Program-made: the position numbers and the translations under genes
Part shown: piece after piece, positions 10,689 to 22,346 of the stretch
Layout: each line of letters begins with the position of its first letter
Numbering within the stretch: position 1 is the first letter of the stretch
The notes under the pieces: generated by a model
Seen by the model: the letters and a program-made list of their open reading frames with translations, nothing else
The model's database searches: none
Told to the model about the DNA's origin: nothing
DNA from: Xanthoparmelia taractica
Lineage: Eukaryota; Ascomycota; Lecanoromycetes; Lecanorales; Parmeliaceae
DNA: 64,000 nt
Assembly: GCA_033085395.1 (NCBI GenBank)
Contig: JANQBS010000082.1
Span: 97,531-161,530, forward strand
Direction of reading: 5' to 3'

Positions 10689-11703
10689 TCATTTCTTCAA
10701 TGCGGCAAATCGCTTTGCTAATTCGTCGACATCTGGTATCTTGCCCCCAACTATGTCCTTTTTTGCTCCAGAATCTTCGCTTCTCGTAGTGCTTTGCGCA
10801 TCTGTGCCAGGTGTCTGCCTCTTCAACCCGCTCATCTTCGCTCCAGGCTTCAACTGTGGCGGACCAGGTAGTCTAACTCGTGGGTTGAGATTATCCGTGC
10901 TAGGACTTGGAGGTGCTACGCTGACCGGCGACCTCGGACCAAGATCTCGTGGTGGCGTAGCTTTGCTCAACTCATCCGTTGTTAATGGCTCTTCCAGAGT
11001 CTTCACTGCCACACCACCCGAGGGTGTGTCATCGTCCTCATCGTCTTGGAACTGAGGCGACTCTTCTTTCCTCGGCCAATTCACACCATAAGTCCTAGCA
11101 ATCTCCTTCAGATACAATGTTACCAGCTCTGGATCCGGAGGCTCGACTCTTAATTTTTTGAGCACTCTGTCCGCAACCTTGCCATCTGAGTTCTCCACAG
11201 CCTCCAACGCAAAGTCCTTGCCATACTTCTCCACCAATAGTGCCCTAGCTTGCTGTAGCTCTTTGACATCTGTTCGAGGAGCAGCGTAGATGATGGACTT
11301 GATCGCCTCTTCCAGCCCGGGATCGCACTCTTTAGCTTCTAACAATCCTGTCCTGGCCAAAAGGAGCTCGCAGTACAACTCAAGGACTTCTAGCAGTTCG
11401 GTGGTGATATCGGACCGTATGATGTTCTCGACACGGATGCGTGCTGATTCCTCTTTGCCTTGCTGGTTTGGCCTGCGCATTAGCCTGACCCCAACAAATG
11501 AGGTGTACCGATATGTACTTCAAGCAATACAGCCATTGCCCTTCTTTGCTGCTTTGCTATAGCTGTGTCCTTCTGCTGTACCATGCGTAGCCTGCTAATG
11601 GATAGCTTGAGCTGGACCTTGATCTTCCCCTTGGGATGGTCAGCATGGGCAATACTGATCAGTAGACTGGGAGACCTACGACCATCGCCGAAGAGGGAGC
11701 CAT
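10689..11703 (-). CDS. IST1: ESCRT-III-associated protein Ist1
   Basis: Ist1 regulates Vps4 and ESCRT-III on endosomes. The 302-residue model begins MAPSSAMV and continues into the Ist1 fold: KVQLKLSISRLRMVQQKD, RRAMAVLLE, EESARIRVENIIR, LELYCELLLAR, then SIIYAAPRTDVKEL (residues about 10-170). A Pro-rich linker follows, and a C-terminal PDVDELAKRFAALKK segment that resembles a MIT-interacting motif, the expected Vps4-binding element. Three exons: 11703-11680, 11629-11519 and 11462-10689. Introns are 50 nt (GTAGGT...CCAAG) and 56 nt (GTACAT...ACCAG). The first acceptor could also lie six bases further on, dropping Gly-Lys; the rest is firm. Confidence 0.88.
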
Positions 11704-12426
11704 GTTGGAACTTTAGAAGAGCTGTTCCCGAATGCTTCTGGAGATGTCAAAGCACAAGTACTTTCGAAGCATGCAGGCGCACGTTAAAGCGGAGCGGGCA
11801 CATGATAGGCGGGATAAGCGAGGCAAGCGCCAGCCGCGTTGCTTCTTTTGCAGCCAAGGTATTGAGGAAATACATGGCACCATTCAAAGATCAATCAACA
11901 TACGCTCTGCCAATAATGGCGGACGTTCACGGCCTGCTGAGTTATTTCTCGGCGACTATTGTCGTGTGAAGGAGGTCTGATCTAAAAGCTGATTAGTATA
12001 TGTCCAAAGTGTTTGATCCGGAAGCATCCAATATCACGTGCATTGTTGATGCCGCCAGGGTGGGGTGTGACGGTGTGATGAATGTAACGTGATTAAGAAG
12101 TAGCCTACTCATGCTTCATGGATCATGGATCCTTGAATCAACTGATCTAACGGGCGACCCGAGCGGCAACAGCCCTTAGAGCTCTTTCTCGTACAGGGGT
12201 AAGTATAACACATACCTAAAACAGGTTTCTCTTCTACTTGTAACATCATGTCTCCTTACGAGATAGCAATTTCATTCTTCTTAAAGTCTATTCAGTCCCA
12301 GCAATCAATTGAGACAAGTTTTGCAATACACCTTCAGTTGGTTGCTTCCCAGTCCAGTCGGAGTGTGAAGCCACTGCATCCGCTGCACAGGCTTTGCATC
12401 AAACACCAAATTCAATTTAAAACAAG
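11704..12426. promoter_or_regulatory. Divergent intergenic IST1 / F-box-like gene
   Basis: A 723-bp head-to-head spacer. Short ATG frames on the plus strand (11565-11980) overlap the IST1 5' end and look like chance frames. No clear promoter element was identified. Confidence 0.45.
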
Positions 12427-13752
12427 ATGTCTACTTTGGACTATACCAGGCACTACTCGGGAGATGGACCTCAGTGCCTCCCACTTCCTCGAGAGACTCT
12501 AGTGCAAGTCATTAGCCTTCTCGACAAAGCGTGCGATAGAAGAAATGCCAGATTGGTATGCAGGGGCTTCGCAGAAGCTGGCTTACCATCGCTTACATAT
12601 ACGGTCAATTTCTCTGTTGCCGGAGGCCTTCTTGACAGGACCCAGGCGATTGCCGAGCACCCAGTTGTCGCTAAGTACATAACCCACATGGTCTGCAGTG
12701 GCACGCAACTACTTAGGGATGGCGTGAGTTATGAAAATTTCATAGCTTGGTATGGCCCTACGAGGCGTCAGACCGAGCCTTCCGTGCCGTTAACGGTCGT
12801 CTACGAACAATTCGTGTCAAGAAACGAGAAAGAGAAGAGAATCATTCATCGTGGCATGGACAAGGCCATATTCTTTCTTGCTCTTCGAAGGTTCGTGAAT
12901 CTCGAACGAATTACGTTCACGGATGTTCCACTGGTCGAAGAAAAACAGGATTTCACTCGTCCGCAGTGGCCAGGCGTTGCGAGTGCTGCAGACGTGTGGG
13001 AGCCCGCATCACCGTACGAGATGTTCGCCATGGGAATCAAATCGCTATGTACACAAGGCACCAACCTACAGCAGCTCAAGATTGTTGGCTCAAGCTATGC
13101 CGTACAGGACGTGATATTTTCTGATGCTTCCGAGGAGCGTTATGGCGACATGCTCCGCGTCTTTAGTAACCTTCGCTATTACGAACTACGTGTGAATGTG
13201 CCAGATGTCTCTGTACCAGAAGACGCGCAACCGTTGACGTACGGCGAGCTCGGGGATCTTTTGACTCATGCAACATCTCTATTGACATTAAAGCTGGCGA
13301 GCTCCTATTGGCCTGAGCTACCGGACGAAGATGACTGCCCACCAATGTTAGACGTTGCAACTTTGCTTCAAGGTTTCACGTGGCGACATCTCAAGCATCT
13401 TTGCCTGCGTGGCTTCTTGATAATAGGCCACGAAGACCTGCTGGGCATCTTCGATCGTCACCGAGAAACACTAGAGAGCGTCGAACTGATGGCGGTAAGG
13501 ATCCTGCATCATCCTGACCCCCAGGATACCATTTGCGAAGCCTGGAAGTATCTTTTCGATGGATTGCAACGTCGTGGAATCATTTTCCGGACCCTTATGT
13601 TGTCTGTTCTCCAGGACTGCTACAATTTGCAGGGCCACTTCACTCAGCCTGACAATCCTGCCTACCATGGCGATAAGATGCTGAAATACCTTAGACAAGG
13701 AGGCGTCAATCCATTGGAAGCTGCTCTTGCTGACCCCGACGATTTGGCCTAA
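12427..13752 (+). CDS. F-box-like protein, unknown target
   Basis: Intron-free, 441 residues. The N-terminus LPLPRETLVQVISLLDKACDRRNARLVCRGF (described in two parts: LPRETLVQVISLL, then RRNARLVCRGFAEAG, about residues 20-55) fits an F-box, the Skp1-binding helix bundle of SCF ubiquitin ligases. The remainder is a Leu-rich region without clear repeats (LTHATSLLTLKLASSYW, FTWRHLKHLCLRGFLI) that would be the substrate-recognition part. Such genes are numerous and fast-evolving in filamentous ascomycetes. No substrate can be inferred. A second, unrelated-looking F-box-like gene lies at 45739-47217. Confidence 0.65.
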   Translation: MSTLDYTRHYSGDGPQCLPLPRETLVQVISLLDKACDRRNARLVCRGFAEAGLPSLTYTVNFSVAGGLLDRTQAIAEHPVVAKYITHMVCSGTQLLRDGVSYENFIAWYGPTRRQTEPSVPLTVVYEQFVSRNEKEKRIIHRGMDKAIFFLALRRFVNLERITFTDVPLVEEKQDFTRPQWPGVASAADVWEPASPYEMFAMGIKSLCTQGTNLQQLKIVGSSYAVQDVIFSDASEERYGDMLRVFSNLRYYELRVNVPDVSVPEDAQPLTYGELGDLLTHATSLLTLKLASSYWPELPDEDDCPPMLDVATLLQGFTWRHLKHLCLRGFLIIGHEDLLGIFDRHRETLESVELMAVRILHHPDPQDTICEAWKYLFDGLQRRGIIFRTLMLSVLQDCYNLQGHFTQPDNPAYHGDKMLKYLRQGGVNPLEAALADPDDLA

Positions 13753-14290
13753 GATCATCATTATTGGAAAGCCGTCGGCGCAATTTATGACTAACGTTTT
13801 CTTTGAAAGTACACAAAACTATGCGCGAGTGTCACTACTGTACGGGAATCACAAAGCGTTGGACTTTGCTTGTTTGAGCAGCACCGTTATGACAATGAGG
13901 AACGACGAATGGTTCATGATTTATGAGAGGCTGTCCGACATGATCGACTCTGTGGCGCTGAATTGACTTCCCGAACATATGGTATGCGATCAGAACCATG
14001 TTATTGAACTTGAGTAGATCAATGTATTCCGTGCACTTTGAAAGTACCACCATGCAGTGACCAAATAAAGTTTTGCACTTGCATCTCTTGAACTTCCCAA
14101 GCTGCATACAGCGTCAACAATAAACATTCCCAGAATCCCCATCCCAACCAACCTTCTCACCCCAATGACAACCCAAATACAAAACAAATAACAAACCCAC
14201 CACCCTACACGCACCCAGTCCGCACCACCATTCCTCCCCTCCTCCACTCTTCCCCTCCTCACTCAATACTCCCAAATCGGAACCCCCAAT
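13753..14290. other. Intergenic between F-box-like and AMGFSSFG genes
   Basis: Short overlapping frames only. The last ~150 bases before 14290 are C- and A-rich on the plus strand, as in many fungal core promoters. No specific element called. Confidence 0.45.
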
Positions 14291-14983
14291 ATGCCCTCCT
14301 CCCGCTCCCGCTCCCCCTCGCCCTCTTCCTCTGAAGACATAGCCACCGCAATGGGCTTCTCCTCCTTCGGCGCAAAACCCAACCCCCCAAAAAAGAAGCG
14401 CAAACTAGCCGACCAACCAAACACCGAGGGAAGCGGAACCAACAACACGCCCTTGGGCGTCCGGACGCGGACGCCAGGCACGCAGCAGGAAGGGGTGCGA
14501 AGAGCGAAGCACAAACCCGCTGGGACGAGCATGGGGACGGAGACGGGAGGTGTGCGAGGCCAGGAGCAGAGATCGGAAGCTCAAGACGAGCGGACTGTAT
14601 CTGATGGCTTGGGAATTCCGAACCCGGATCCGGACACCCTCGCCGCCGCGGCCCTTGATGAGACGGCCGGTATGCTGCTGGAGACGGGTCTGTTGCCGCA
14701 GTATTTGGACTGGGGTGATGGGGGTTATGCCGAGAGCAGTGGGCCGCGTGATGATGATGCTGAACGGAAGTGGAGAGGGCAGCAGGGCCCGAGTGGCGGG
14801 GGTGTGGGTGTGGGAGAGGAGATGAGGACGCAGGGGAAGAGGGGGGACGGGGAGTGGGATTGGCAGGCGTTGAGGAAGGGAGTGGTGGATGAGAGGGGAG
14901 ACGTGGCGTTCTATGATGCGAGTTTTGTGGAGGATCCGTGGAGGGGGTTGGGGTTCAGGGGTGGGAGGGGAGAGGGGGGGTAG
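14291..14983 (+). CDS. Conserved fungal protein with AMGFSSFG motif
   Basis: Intron-free, 230 residues, no named family. An N-terminal Ser/Arg-rich start (SSRSRSPSPSSSEDIATA) is followed by AMGFSSFG at residues about 20-27 and a basic PPKKKRKL nuclear-localisation-like patch. The middle is low complexity. A more ordered part, TAGMLLETGLLPQYLDWGDG, sits near residue 125, and the C-terminus has DVAFYDASFVEDPW. The motif and the aromatic tail look conserved, so I regard it as a real nuclear protein, but no reaction or partner can be given. Confidence 0.6.
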   Translation: MPSSRSRSPSPSSSEDIATAMGFSSFGAKPNPPKKKRKLADQPNTEGSGTNNTPLGVRTRTPGTQQEGVRRAKHKPAGTSMGTETGGVRGQEQRSEAQDERTVSDGLGIPNPDPDTLAAAALDETAGMLLETGLLPQYLDWGDGGYAESSGPRDDDAERKWRGQQGPSGGGVGVGEEMRTQGKRGDGEWDWQALRKGVVDERGDVAFYDASFVEDPWRGLGFRGGRGEGG

Positions 14984-15843
14984 ATTACGTGTATCTGCAT
15001 GGTTTTCCGGGGTGGGGGAAGGGAGGAGATGTGCAGGCCCGGATACGAAACGGACTGCAATATCTACAGCTGGGAGTGGGGCAGGGCTTCTATTGGGTGG
15101 CGTTGTGATAAGATACCCGAACATGATGCGTTTTCACAACGGTTCCATGCTTCTTTGGGGCATGTGTAAGACTTGTAGGGCGTAGCGGCATTCTGTGTGG
15201 AGACACTCAGGCCCAGAAAGGGGAGGAGGGCGTTCACCTTCAAGTATAGTCCCTCAGACTTTGAAGAAAATAGGCCTCGATGAGCACAAGCGTGAACTAA
15301 AAAGACTGCATTGATCTATGAACAAGATCTCGCCCTCGCCGAGACGCTGCGCCCCCACTGCCGCTGCTCTTCCCCGGAATCATCCCAGATCACCGGGAGA
15401 TCCGACGTGGGCGCCTTGCAGAAAGTATGCGTTCGAAGCCAGCAAATCACATTCTCACCTGTTACCAGGAGCAGAAAGACTAACAGCCGCGCGTCAGGGG
15501 TGCCTAGTAAACACTGCAGAACCGTTGAAAAAGCGGCAAGAGATCATGGGTGGTGCGGTAGTGCAAAATACTAGCGAGCATATTTCAACGACATACCACC
15601 ACTCTTCAGATACAAAGTCGCAAACCGCCCATGATGGAAGAAACAAAGCAACGTCGACGGATCGAAAAGAAACCACATCGCTTAATGCTCGGGTGATGGG
15701 TATCGCTGGCTGGCTCTGGCGTATTGTTTTGGATATTTTCGCTCCGTCTTGGTTTTGAGTGCGCTACGACCGTGTCAGTTATCCGTTTGCAGCGAAATGA
15801 TAGAGCCCTATCATTATCAACTTTTGGGGGGAGAGTTTTTGCC
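14984..15843. other. Convergent intergenic, one weak frame
   Basis: A plus-strand ATG frame at 15318-15758 encodes 146 residues without family similarity, with no splice support and irregular composition. I do not call it a gene. Otherwise nothing recognised. Confidence 0.45.
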
Positions 15844-16398
15844 CTACTTTACGTGCTTCTGAGTCCATTCAAGGTCCTTCTTGACCTCCTTTGCGGCCTT
15901 CATGCCGTCTGCGAAGTTGGCACGAGAGTTCTTCAGCCGGCGCTGGGCAAGTGCTTGCAACTCGAGCAGCTCGCGATTCTTGGCGTTCAATTCGCCAGAC
16001 CTACAGAGTCTCAGCAAATATATCTTATGAATTCCGCTCTTTGCGCCGGGACACAAGGCAAGCGTTGACCACAGAATTACTCACGTCTGCGCCTGTCGTG
16101 CCAAACTCCTATCCAATGGCATAGGGCTTACAGTTGTGCTAAGCTTATCGTTGAGCAATTCGACGAGGTCAACGCCAGATGATCCACCATCGCCGCAATC
16201 ACTGCCATTGCTGCCGGAGTCGGATGTCAAGGATGGCACAGCTGAGGTGTTGGCGCTGGAGCCGCGCTGTGGTGGCGAGACGGCGACACGACCGTATGGC
16301 GCTGGGTAGGCGACTGGGAGCTTGGAAGCTTGCTTTCCAGGCATGGCGACAGGCCGAGAGTAGGTAGGAGCTTGATAGCGGGTTTGTGTGACAGGCAT
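15844..16398 (-). CDS. KxDL-domain protein (BLOC-1 subunit KXD1-like)
   Basis: 156 residues. The C-terminal half carries the KxDL family pattern: LVELLNDKLSTTVSPMPLD, SLARQAQTSGELNAKNREL, then LQALAQRRLKNSRANFADG and KEVKKDLEWTQKHVK. It is a coiled coil of the type that assembles into the BLOC-1 complex acting on endosomes. The N-terminal ~75 residues are disordered and Pro/Ser-rich. Two exons (16398-16085 and 16000-15844) flank an 84-nt intron (GTGAGT...TGTAG) that splits a Thr codon. The start is the first ATG; an upstream open stretch in the same frame has no ATG. It ends slightly earlier than some homologues. Confidence 0.82.
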
Positions 16399-17542
16399 CT
16401 TGGATACAGTTGGGTGGATTGATAAGCGAGGTTGATGATGGGAGGTAGATGTACAACAGTGATGATGTCTCGAGGTAGAGTGATGTAGTGAAGTACTTGT
16501 GTTATGCAGGGCCAAGCTTAGAAGTAAGCAAGGACAGGTGTGGGAAGCGAAGCCAAGAGCAAGTTTCTGCTATAGGTCTAGATTGAAATTGAGAGGGAAG
16601 GGTAGGCAAGATATAATCAAGAATAAGAAAGGAATTCAGGAAGACGGGGCCATGGCCTCCCTTTTATACCCATCTCGACTCCCTCCTCATCGGCCGATGC
16701 GGAGGCAAGCTGGTAGCCACTTTGATCCATAAGACTCGGACCCCGCTTCAAAAGAGTGCAAAAGACCATTTTCAAGTCTGACTAGGCTGTAAACCTTCTC
16801 CACAGATCCTGGCTCTGGCCTGTAAGATGATCCCGAGACCCTCCAAGGCGAGCAAATTCCGGAACCGGATCCCTTGCTGCTTGAAAAGTATGAAAGGTCT
16901 GGCTTCTTCTAGGCGCGGCAATTGGTGCGATTGCCCCCAAAACCACGCTCCTTTAGCCGGCTTTTGCACCAGTGTGGGTTACGTACTGATAGCGTTGCAT
17001 GTCTCGACTGTTGAAGGATGCTATGACCGCACAGCGTTGCAGGCGATCTGTGCACCATTTCGCTGCAATCGCTTGGTAAGGTCCGAGACGCTACTAGGTA
17101 GCTTTACGCAGGCCAGAGGTATATGAGCCGATTTTCTGAAAGGTCCAATGAGTGCAATGTCTGAGAATGCATTGTCCCTTTGGACTCTGCCTATAATATT
17201 GGGTATCCGTACATCCATCCTCCGCCGAGGCCTCTGGTCATTGCGGCAGGTGGACACGAAATGATGTCTTGTACCTGCCTTGTACTTTGGACTGCTACCT
17301 CGTGACATTGTCATGTCAAGCATGTAACCGCAAGCTGCGCCCAATAATGCATAGTGTTGCTGCCTTCAGGCAGGCTATGGAGTGTCGTTGGCGCGGACCC
17401 TGCAGTTGCCCTGACGGAAATTCGATAGGGCTGAATGCCATCCATCCATGCACACACATCAATTATCTTGACCGCTCACTCGATTTCTTACAATAATATC
17501 TGTAAATTGAGACTTGTCAAAAACTTTGCATTTATTGGTTGT
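16399..17542. other. Intergenic KXD1 promoter side and SEC18 3' side
   Basis: A minus-strand TATAAAA (16662-16668) lies 264 bp before the KXD1-like start and could serve it with a long leader. Plus-strand frames at 16827-17126 and 17269-17496 look random. Nothing else recognised. Confidence 0.45.
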
Positions 17543-20034
17543 CTATGAATAGTCCATCTGAGCTTTAGCTCTAGCCATGGTCTGGGCAAAACGTCCCTCT
17601 CTGTCCCGATCTTGTTTTGCTGTCTCAATACCGAGCAAAATTTTCTTGATACCAACGCCTACAGAGTCGCTTCGCGTTATCTCGCGAAGCTCCTGGATCG
17701 CACGATCTGGATCTTCAAAGACGCCTGACTGCTTCATAATGAAGGAAAGTTCAGCGTGACCCATAACGTTCGGTACAGCGATGTCTGAATCAAAGGACGT
17801 GAACACGTCCAGCTGTTGTAGGACAGATCTTTCGCCTGTTGTAGCAAGGACTAGAAGCCTCCGACCCTTCGGTGGTTCTCTCTTAAGAAGAACCATAAGC
17901 GCTTGGAGTACGCCGTTACTGAACCGTGGACCAATCGGCACCCACTCGACAATGCGCTCGATGTTGTCAATGAGGACCACACTCAGGGGGCTCTTGTAGG
18001 CATCATCAAAAATGCGACGCATATGCTCAATCTTCATTGACTCGTTAAACCCAATCATATTGTCTGGACTGCACATCTTGATCAGAGGATAGCCACTGTC
18101 TAGCGCGATCTTCGCAGCGAGTGCGGTCTTACCCGATCCAGGCGGGCCATACAGAATAGTTGAGAATAAGGGGGTACTCTCTGGCTCTTGGACCTGCTTG
18201 ACAATGAGACTGGCCTCGTTCAAGATACCATCAATGGCTTCCGAGAAGCGAATAATACCACCACGGAGGCACCGTTGCATTTCATCTTCTGAGACACCAA
18301 AAGCAGGCTTAACATCGTCAAACGCGTGCTCGAAATCGTCCCGATTGACAGTCATCTTGTCAACGTCGTCCGAGACGCCTGCTAGTGTGCCAACCTTCAC
18401 ATGCCGGTTCAGAGCGAAAGAAGTCGCACTTCGGACCAGACCACTGATTTCGGCACCGCTGAAGTTTTTGGTCAAACGCGCAAGCTCCTCAAGATTGACA
18501 TCAGGGTCTAGATTACCACTTTCCCTCATCTTAGAGGTGTGGATCTTCAAAATTTGGACTCGGCCATATTCATCGGGCAGGGATATTTCCATATGCACCT
18601 CCAATCGGCCAGGTCGAAGCAGGGCATCATCGATCATATCCATTCGATTAGTCATTCCGATAAGCAGGATATTGTTGAGCTGGTCAACACCGTCAAGCTT
18701 TGAGAGAAGCTGGTTTACGACACTGTCCCCAACGCCTGTACCTCCGCCTGCACCACTACCTCTTTGCTTACAAACCGCATCAAGCTCATCAAATATAATG
18801 ATGTGCAAACCACTCTCATCTCCTTTCTCCTTGTACTCCTTTTCGGCATCTGCAAACAGCTTTCGAATGTTCTCTTCAGATTGGCCGACATATTTGTTGA
18901 GAACTTCCGGTCCATTGATAACTTTGGGCTCTCGGGCGTTTAGCATCTTGCCAATCCTCCGTGCAATCAGAGTTTTTCCTGTCCCTGGAGGACCAAATAG
19001 TAGTATGCCTTTGACATGCTGGATGCCCATTGACTCAATCAAGCCAGGTGGGAAGATCCGGGACGCAAATGCTCTTCGGAAGATAGCGCTGAATTCTTTA
19101 TCTAACCCACCGATTCCCATGTCTTCGAACTTGAAGTCGGGGGTAAAAATAGCATTCGCAGCAGGCCTTCGTTTCGAGGCCTTCAGATTCACCCTAGATT
19201 TGGCATCTTTGAAGAAATTCATTTGACTTTGGCGTGTCAGAATTCCGCGACTGCGAGGATCGGACATACTAGGCTCGGACCCAGCTGAGGTTTTATCCAT
19301 GGAGAGGTCAACCAGTTGTATTGCTTTGACCACAATAAGAAGTGGAAGGCTCTTATAGTCCATAAGGACTCGTTGGCCTGGCGCAAGAACTTGGTTTTCG
19401 TAGTTCTACGCATAATCAGCCAGGCCAATACTCATCCTTCGTTATTCCATACCTTTGTAAAGTGTTGTTGTAATTCATCCTGATCATAAGGTGCCTCTGT
19501 CTCCTTTTTGCCTGCAAAACTGACTTCGACATCTAATGATCCAAGATAGCGAGGGCCACCCTCTTGAAAAGGGTCATATTTTCTGACGTACACTGTATCC
19601 TGGAGGCTGATTTGCGCCCAAGACCTCTGAAAATCCGACAGACTGATTTGTCCTTGGGGAAAGCCATCAAGCGTTCTTGCGGTACAGACATAGAGGTCAT
19701 TGAGAATGAGATAGGAGTCCGAACTGACTTGGGATGGAGGGAAATCAAATGGCGAGACGGCGACTAGATTTCCGTATGTGAAACTTGGATTTGGGGACTT
19801 TGCTGGTTGTAGCTGCCATGTCTGGCCTCCCGGCCCTTGTCTCGACTGTCCTCGAGAGTATTCGTATTTCTCTGTTGGTGCGCCATCATAGTAGGGTCTC
19901 TGACTATTTGTTGGTGGACGTCCATGGGGATCGCCATATCGATCAGAGCTGCCTGGGGGTATTCGACTGTAAGGGCCTGAAGGCTGTTGGGAAGGAGGTT
20001 GACTTGGAGTTGGTCGAGGGTTGCGGCCGAACAT
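17543..20034 (-). CDS. SEC18: Vesicle-fusion AAA ATPase Sec18 (NSF)
   Basis: Hexameric ATPase that disassembles SNARE complexes with alpha-SNAP/Sec17. The 814-residue model has a Pro/Gln-rich N-terminal extension (about 1-80), the NSF N domain (NPSFTYGNLVAVSPFDFP onward), then D1 with Walker A GPPGTGKT near residues 332-339, Walker B IIIFDELDA and the MTNRMDMIDDALLRPGR segment. D2 follows with GPPGSGKT and the degenerate VVLIDNIE box. Exons are 20034-19453 and 19405-17543, with a 47-nt intron (GTATGG...GCGTAG) joining QQHFTK to NYENQVLAPG. It is head-to-head with DPH5, 283 bp apart. Slightly longer than the usual ~750-800 because of the N-terminal extension. Confidence 0.95.
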
Positions 20035-20317
20035 GCTGGCTTATTCTGACGGACAAGATCTAAGTAGCATTATTAAAGGGAGACTCTCACAAGCTTAAGT
20101 TTCTTATGGCTTGTGATGACAAGCTTCAAAAAACGTGTGTCTTCCACAAGAATGCCAGATGCTCGAACAACAGGCTGCAGGCTGCGGTCTTGGCGCCAAG
20201 AAACGCCTGGGGTCAATGAAAAGACACGACTTCCTACTGCCCTTCCCTGTTTATCCTCGAGTGCGATACTGACATAAGCGCAAACGTCCATTTTGTCGGG
20301 CGCGGCGAAACGTCATC
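20035..20317. promoter_or_regulatory. Shared SEC18/DPH5 promoter region with a minus-strand frame
   Basis: 283-bp divergent spacer. A 72-codon minus-strand ATG frame (20291-20073) fills it and lies upstream of SEC18. A GTGAGA...CTTAG pair at its end could splice into the SEC18 leader, but the join does not extend the protein because a TAA precedes the SEC18 ATG in that frame. It may be an upstream ORF or chance. Confidence 0.4.
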
Positions 20318-21298
20318 ATGTTGTACCTGATTGGGCTCGGACTGGCTGATGAGACCGATGTCACGGTCAAAGGCCTTGAGCTGATCAAAAGGGTGGAAAG
20401 AGTGTATCTCGAAGCATACACGAGCATCTTGCTAGTGGACACAGCGAAGCTGGTAGGCGATCTTTCCATTTCATACGGGATTAATGGGGCTGACCTGAAG
20501 CTATGCACAGTAGGAAGCCTACTATGGCCGTCCAATTATCGTAGCAGACCGGGAGATGGTTGAATCTGCAAGTGATGAGATACTATCAGGAGCCGATACC
20601 TCAGATGTCGCTTTCTTGGTTGTCGGAGATCCCTTTGGGTATGATGTCCACGCCACAGTATCAAAAATGTACACCACAAGGCTCATCAATAACTACACAG
20701 AGCCACGACCCACACCGACCTCGTCCTCCGAGCCAGAGAACTCCAGATCCCGGTCCAAAGCGTCCACAATGCTTCTATAATGTCCGCGATAGGAGCTACA
20801 GGACTTCAGCTTTACAATTTTGGTCAGACTGTCAGCATGGTTTTTTTTACAGACACCTGGAGACCTTCTTCATTCTACGATCGATTAAAAGAGAACCAGC
20901 AAATAGGACTGCATAGTCTTTTACTCCTTGACATTAAGATCAAAGAGCAATCGCTGGCTAACCTTGCCAGAGGCCGAAAGATCTACGAGCCGCCTCGGTT
21001 CATGACAGTCGCCCAATGCGCAATTCAAATGCTCGAGACGGAGGAAGAGCGGGGAGAAGGCGTATGTGGGCCCCAGAGTCTGGCTGTTGGTGTGGCTAGG
21101 GTTGGCGCCAGAGATCAGCAGGTCACTGCCGGCACGCTGAAGCAATTGAGCGGCATAGATCTTGGGGCTCCCCTGCATAGCTTGGTATTACTGGGAAAAA
21201 GGACACACTATCTGGAAAGGGACTTCATTCGAGATTATGCGGTCGAGCATGACGTATTTGATACTGTATGGCGCGAGTTATATGAAGGAAAGCAGTGA
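20318..21298 (+). CDS. DPH5: Diphthine synthase Dph5
   Basis: S-adenosylmethionine-dependent methyltransferase of diphthamide synthesis on translation elongation factor 2, cytosolic. The 285-residue model opens with the family start MLYLIGLGLADETDVTVKGL, then VERVYLEAYTSIL, the EAYYGRPIIVADREMVE segment, FLVVGDPFG and HNASIMSAIGATGLQLYNFG; the C-terminus holds the conserved PPRFMTVAQCAIQML. Three exons: 20318-20452, 20514-20638 and 20701-21298. Introns are 61 nt (GTAGGC...AGTAG) and 62 nt (GTATGA...TACACAG). All phases agree and the length equals that of other eukaryotic Dph5. Confidence 0.94.
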
Positions 21299-22346
21299 GA
21301 GAATGTCGCCATAGGTGGAATGGTCGCTGGGTTGTTGGAAGCCGCAGCAAGGGATTCCAGGCAGCTGAAGGACCTGGTACATCTTGTGAAAAACATTCAA
21401 GTGCCTCCAGTATCCCCTCAAGCACAGCTTTGTAGGGTCAATTGCCAACTGTTGAGGGGGTTGCTTTTGACAACCTGCAGGAACCCCCTCGGAAGCTGTA
21501 GTCTGCCGATCCCGATTTAGCTTCATCACCTATCCTTATAATCTCATTTGCAAATTTCCCTTCCACCCTGCTTCACCGTTTCTTCCTTCGCCCACTCCTG
21601 CCTCACGACTCTACTTTATCCTCCGTCCACACAACTCCTGGCACTCATGCACATGTCCGTCTGTCACCGCTACAGCTTCCAGCAAGGCACAGTTTAAGAT
21701 ACTTCTCCTTCTATTGCGATGCATTTAGCAAGTGGAGCTGGCTGCATGGGATTGCTCCAATTGGCAAGGTCCCGCGTCTAAAGGCCGACATGTCTTGATT
21801 CCATTTCTAAAACTGTAGCTGCTTACTAGTCTTCTGAGCTAGCATCTATATCATATCCGCGATTTTTACTTGAGCCACTGTTTGCTTTGTCCCAGTATTG
21901 CACAGGCGGCTACTTTGTGTTTGTATGTGTGAGAGCCTAAGCAACTCCCAATAGCGTTCGAAAGCACTGGCTTTTGGTTTCTTTGACCACTGTGACACAA
22001 CACTGGAACTTCATCCCTTTTCCGGAGCTCATATTGGGTGGAGGTCTACTGTTACGTTACGGGAGTCAAGTTGTGAACTAGTGTTTGTGGAGCTGTGACA
22101 GGCCGTTGGTGCAGAGTGCAGCAAGCACTTCAGAATTCGTGGTACTCCAATAAATCTTTTTTCAGCCCGTAGTTTTTGAGTAGACAGATACGCTCTCATA
22201 TATCACAGCGCCCTGATGAACACACTCTCACATCTATCAATAGGCCTCCTCAAATACCAAGAACGAGAGTCTACTTGACCAAAATATCCTACTCCAAGTG
22301 CTTCAATACCAGAAACACAACTATAAGCGCACCGAGACTATCCAAG
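21299..22346. promoter_or_regulatory. Long intergenic/leader region before the FlbE-like gene
   Basis: About 1 kb without a convincing gene. The segment 21530-22340 is pyrimidine-rich in places, and the frame upstream of the FlbE-like ATG is open (22176-22346), as in a transcribed leader. Long leaders are common in developmental regulators. No specific motif called. Confidence 0.45.

Noticed and set aside
14405..15124. 239-codon minus-strand frame
   Set aside because: Pro/His/Arg-rich antisense of the AMGFSSFG gene; composition follows from its G-rich sense strand.
15318..15758. 146-codon plus-strand frame as a gene
   Set aside because: No domain, no splice support, irregular composition, and located in a convergent spacer.
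16399..16515. N-terminal extension of the KXD1-like protein
   Set aside because: The open stretch has no ATG; it would need a TTG start.
18198..19226. 342-codon plus-strand frame
   Set aside because: It is the antisense shadow of the SEC18 ATPase domains; no family similarity of its own.
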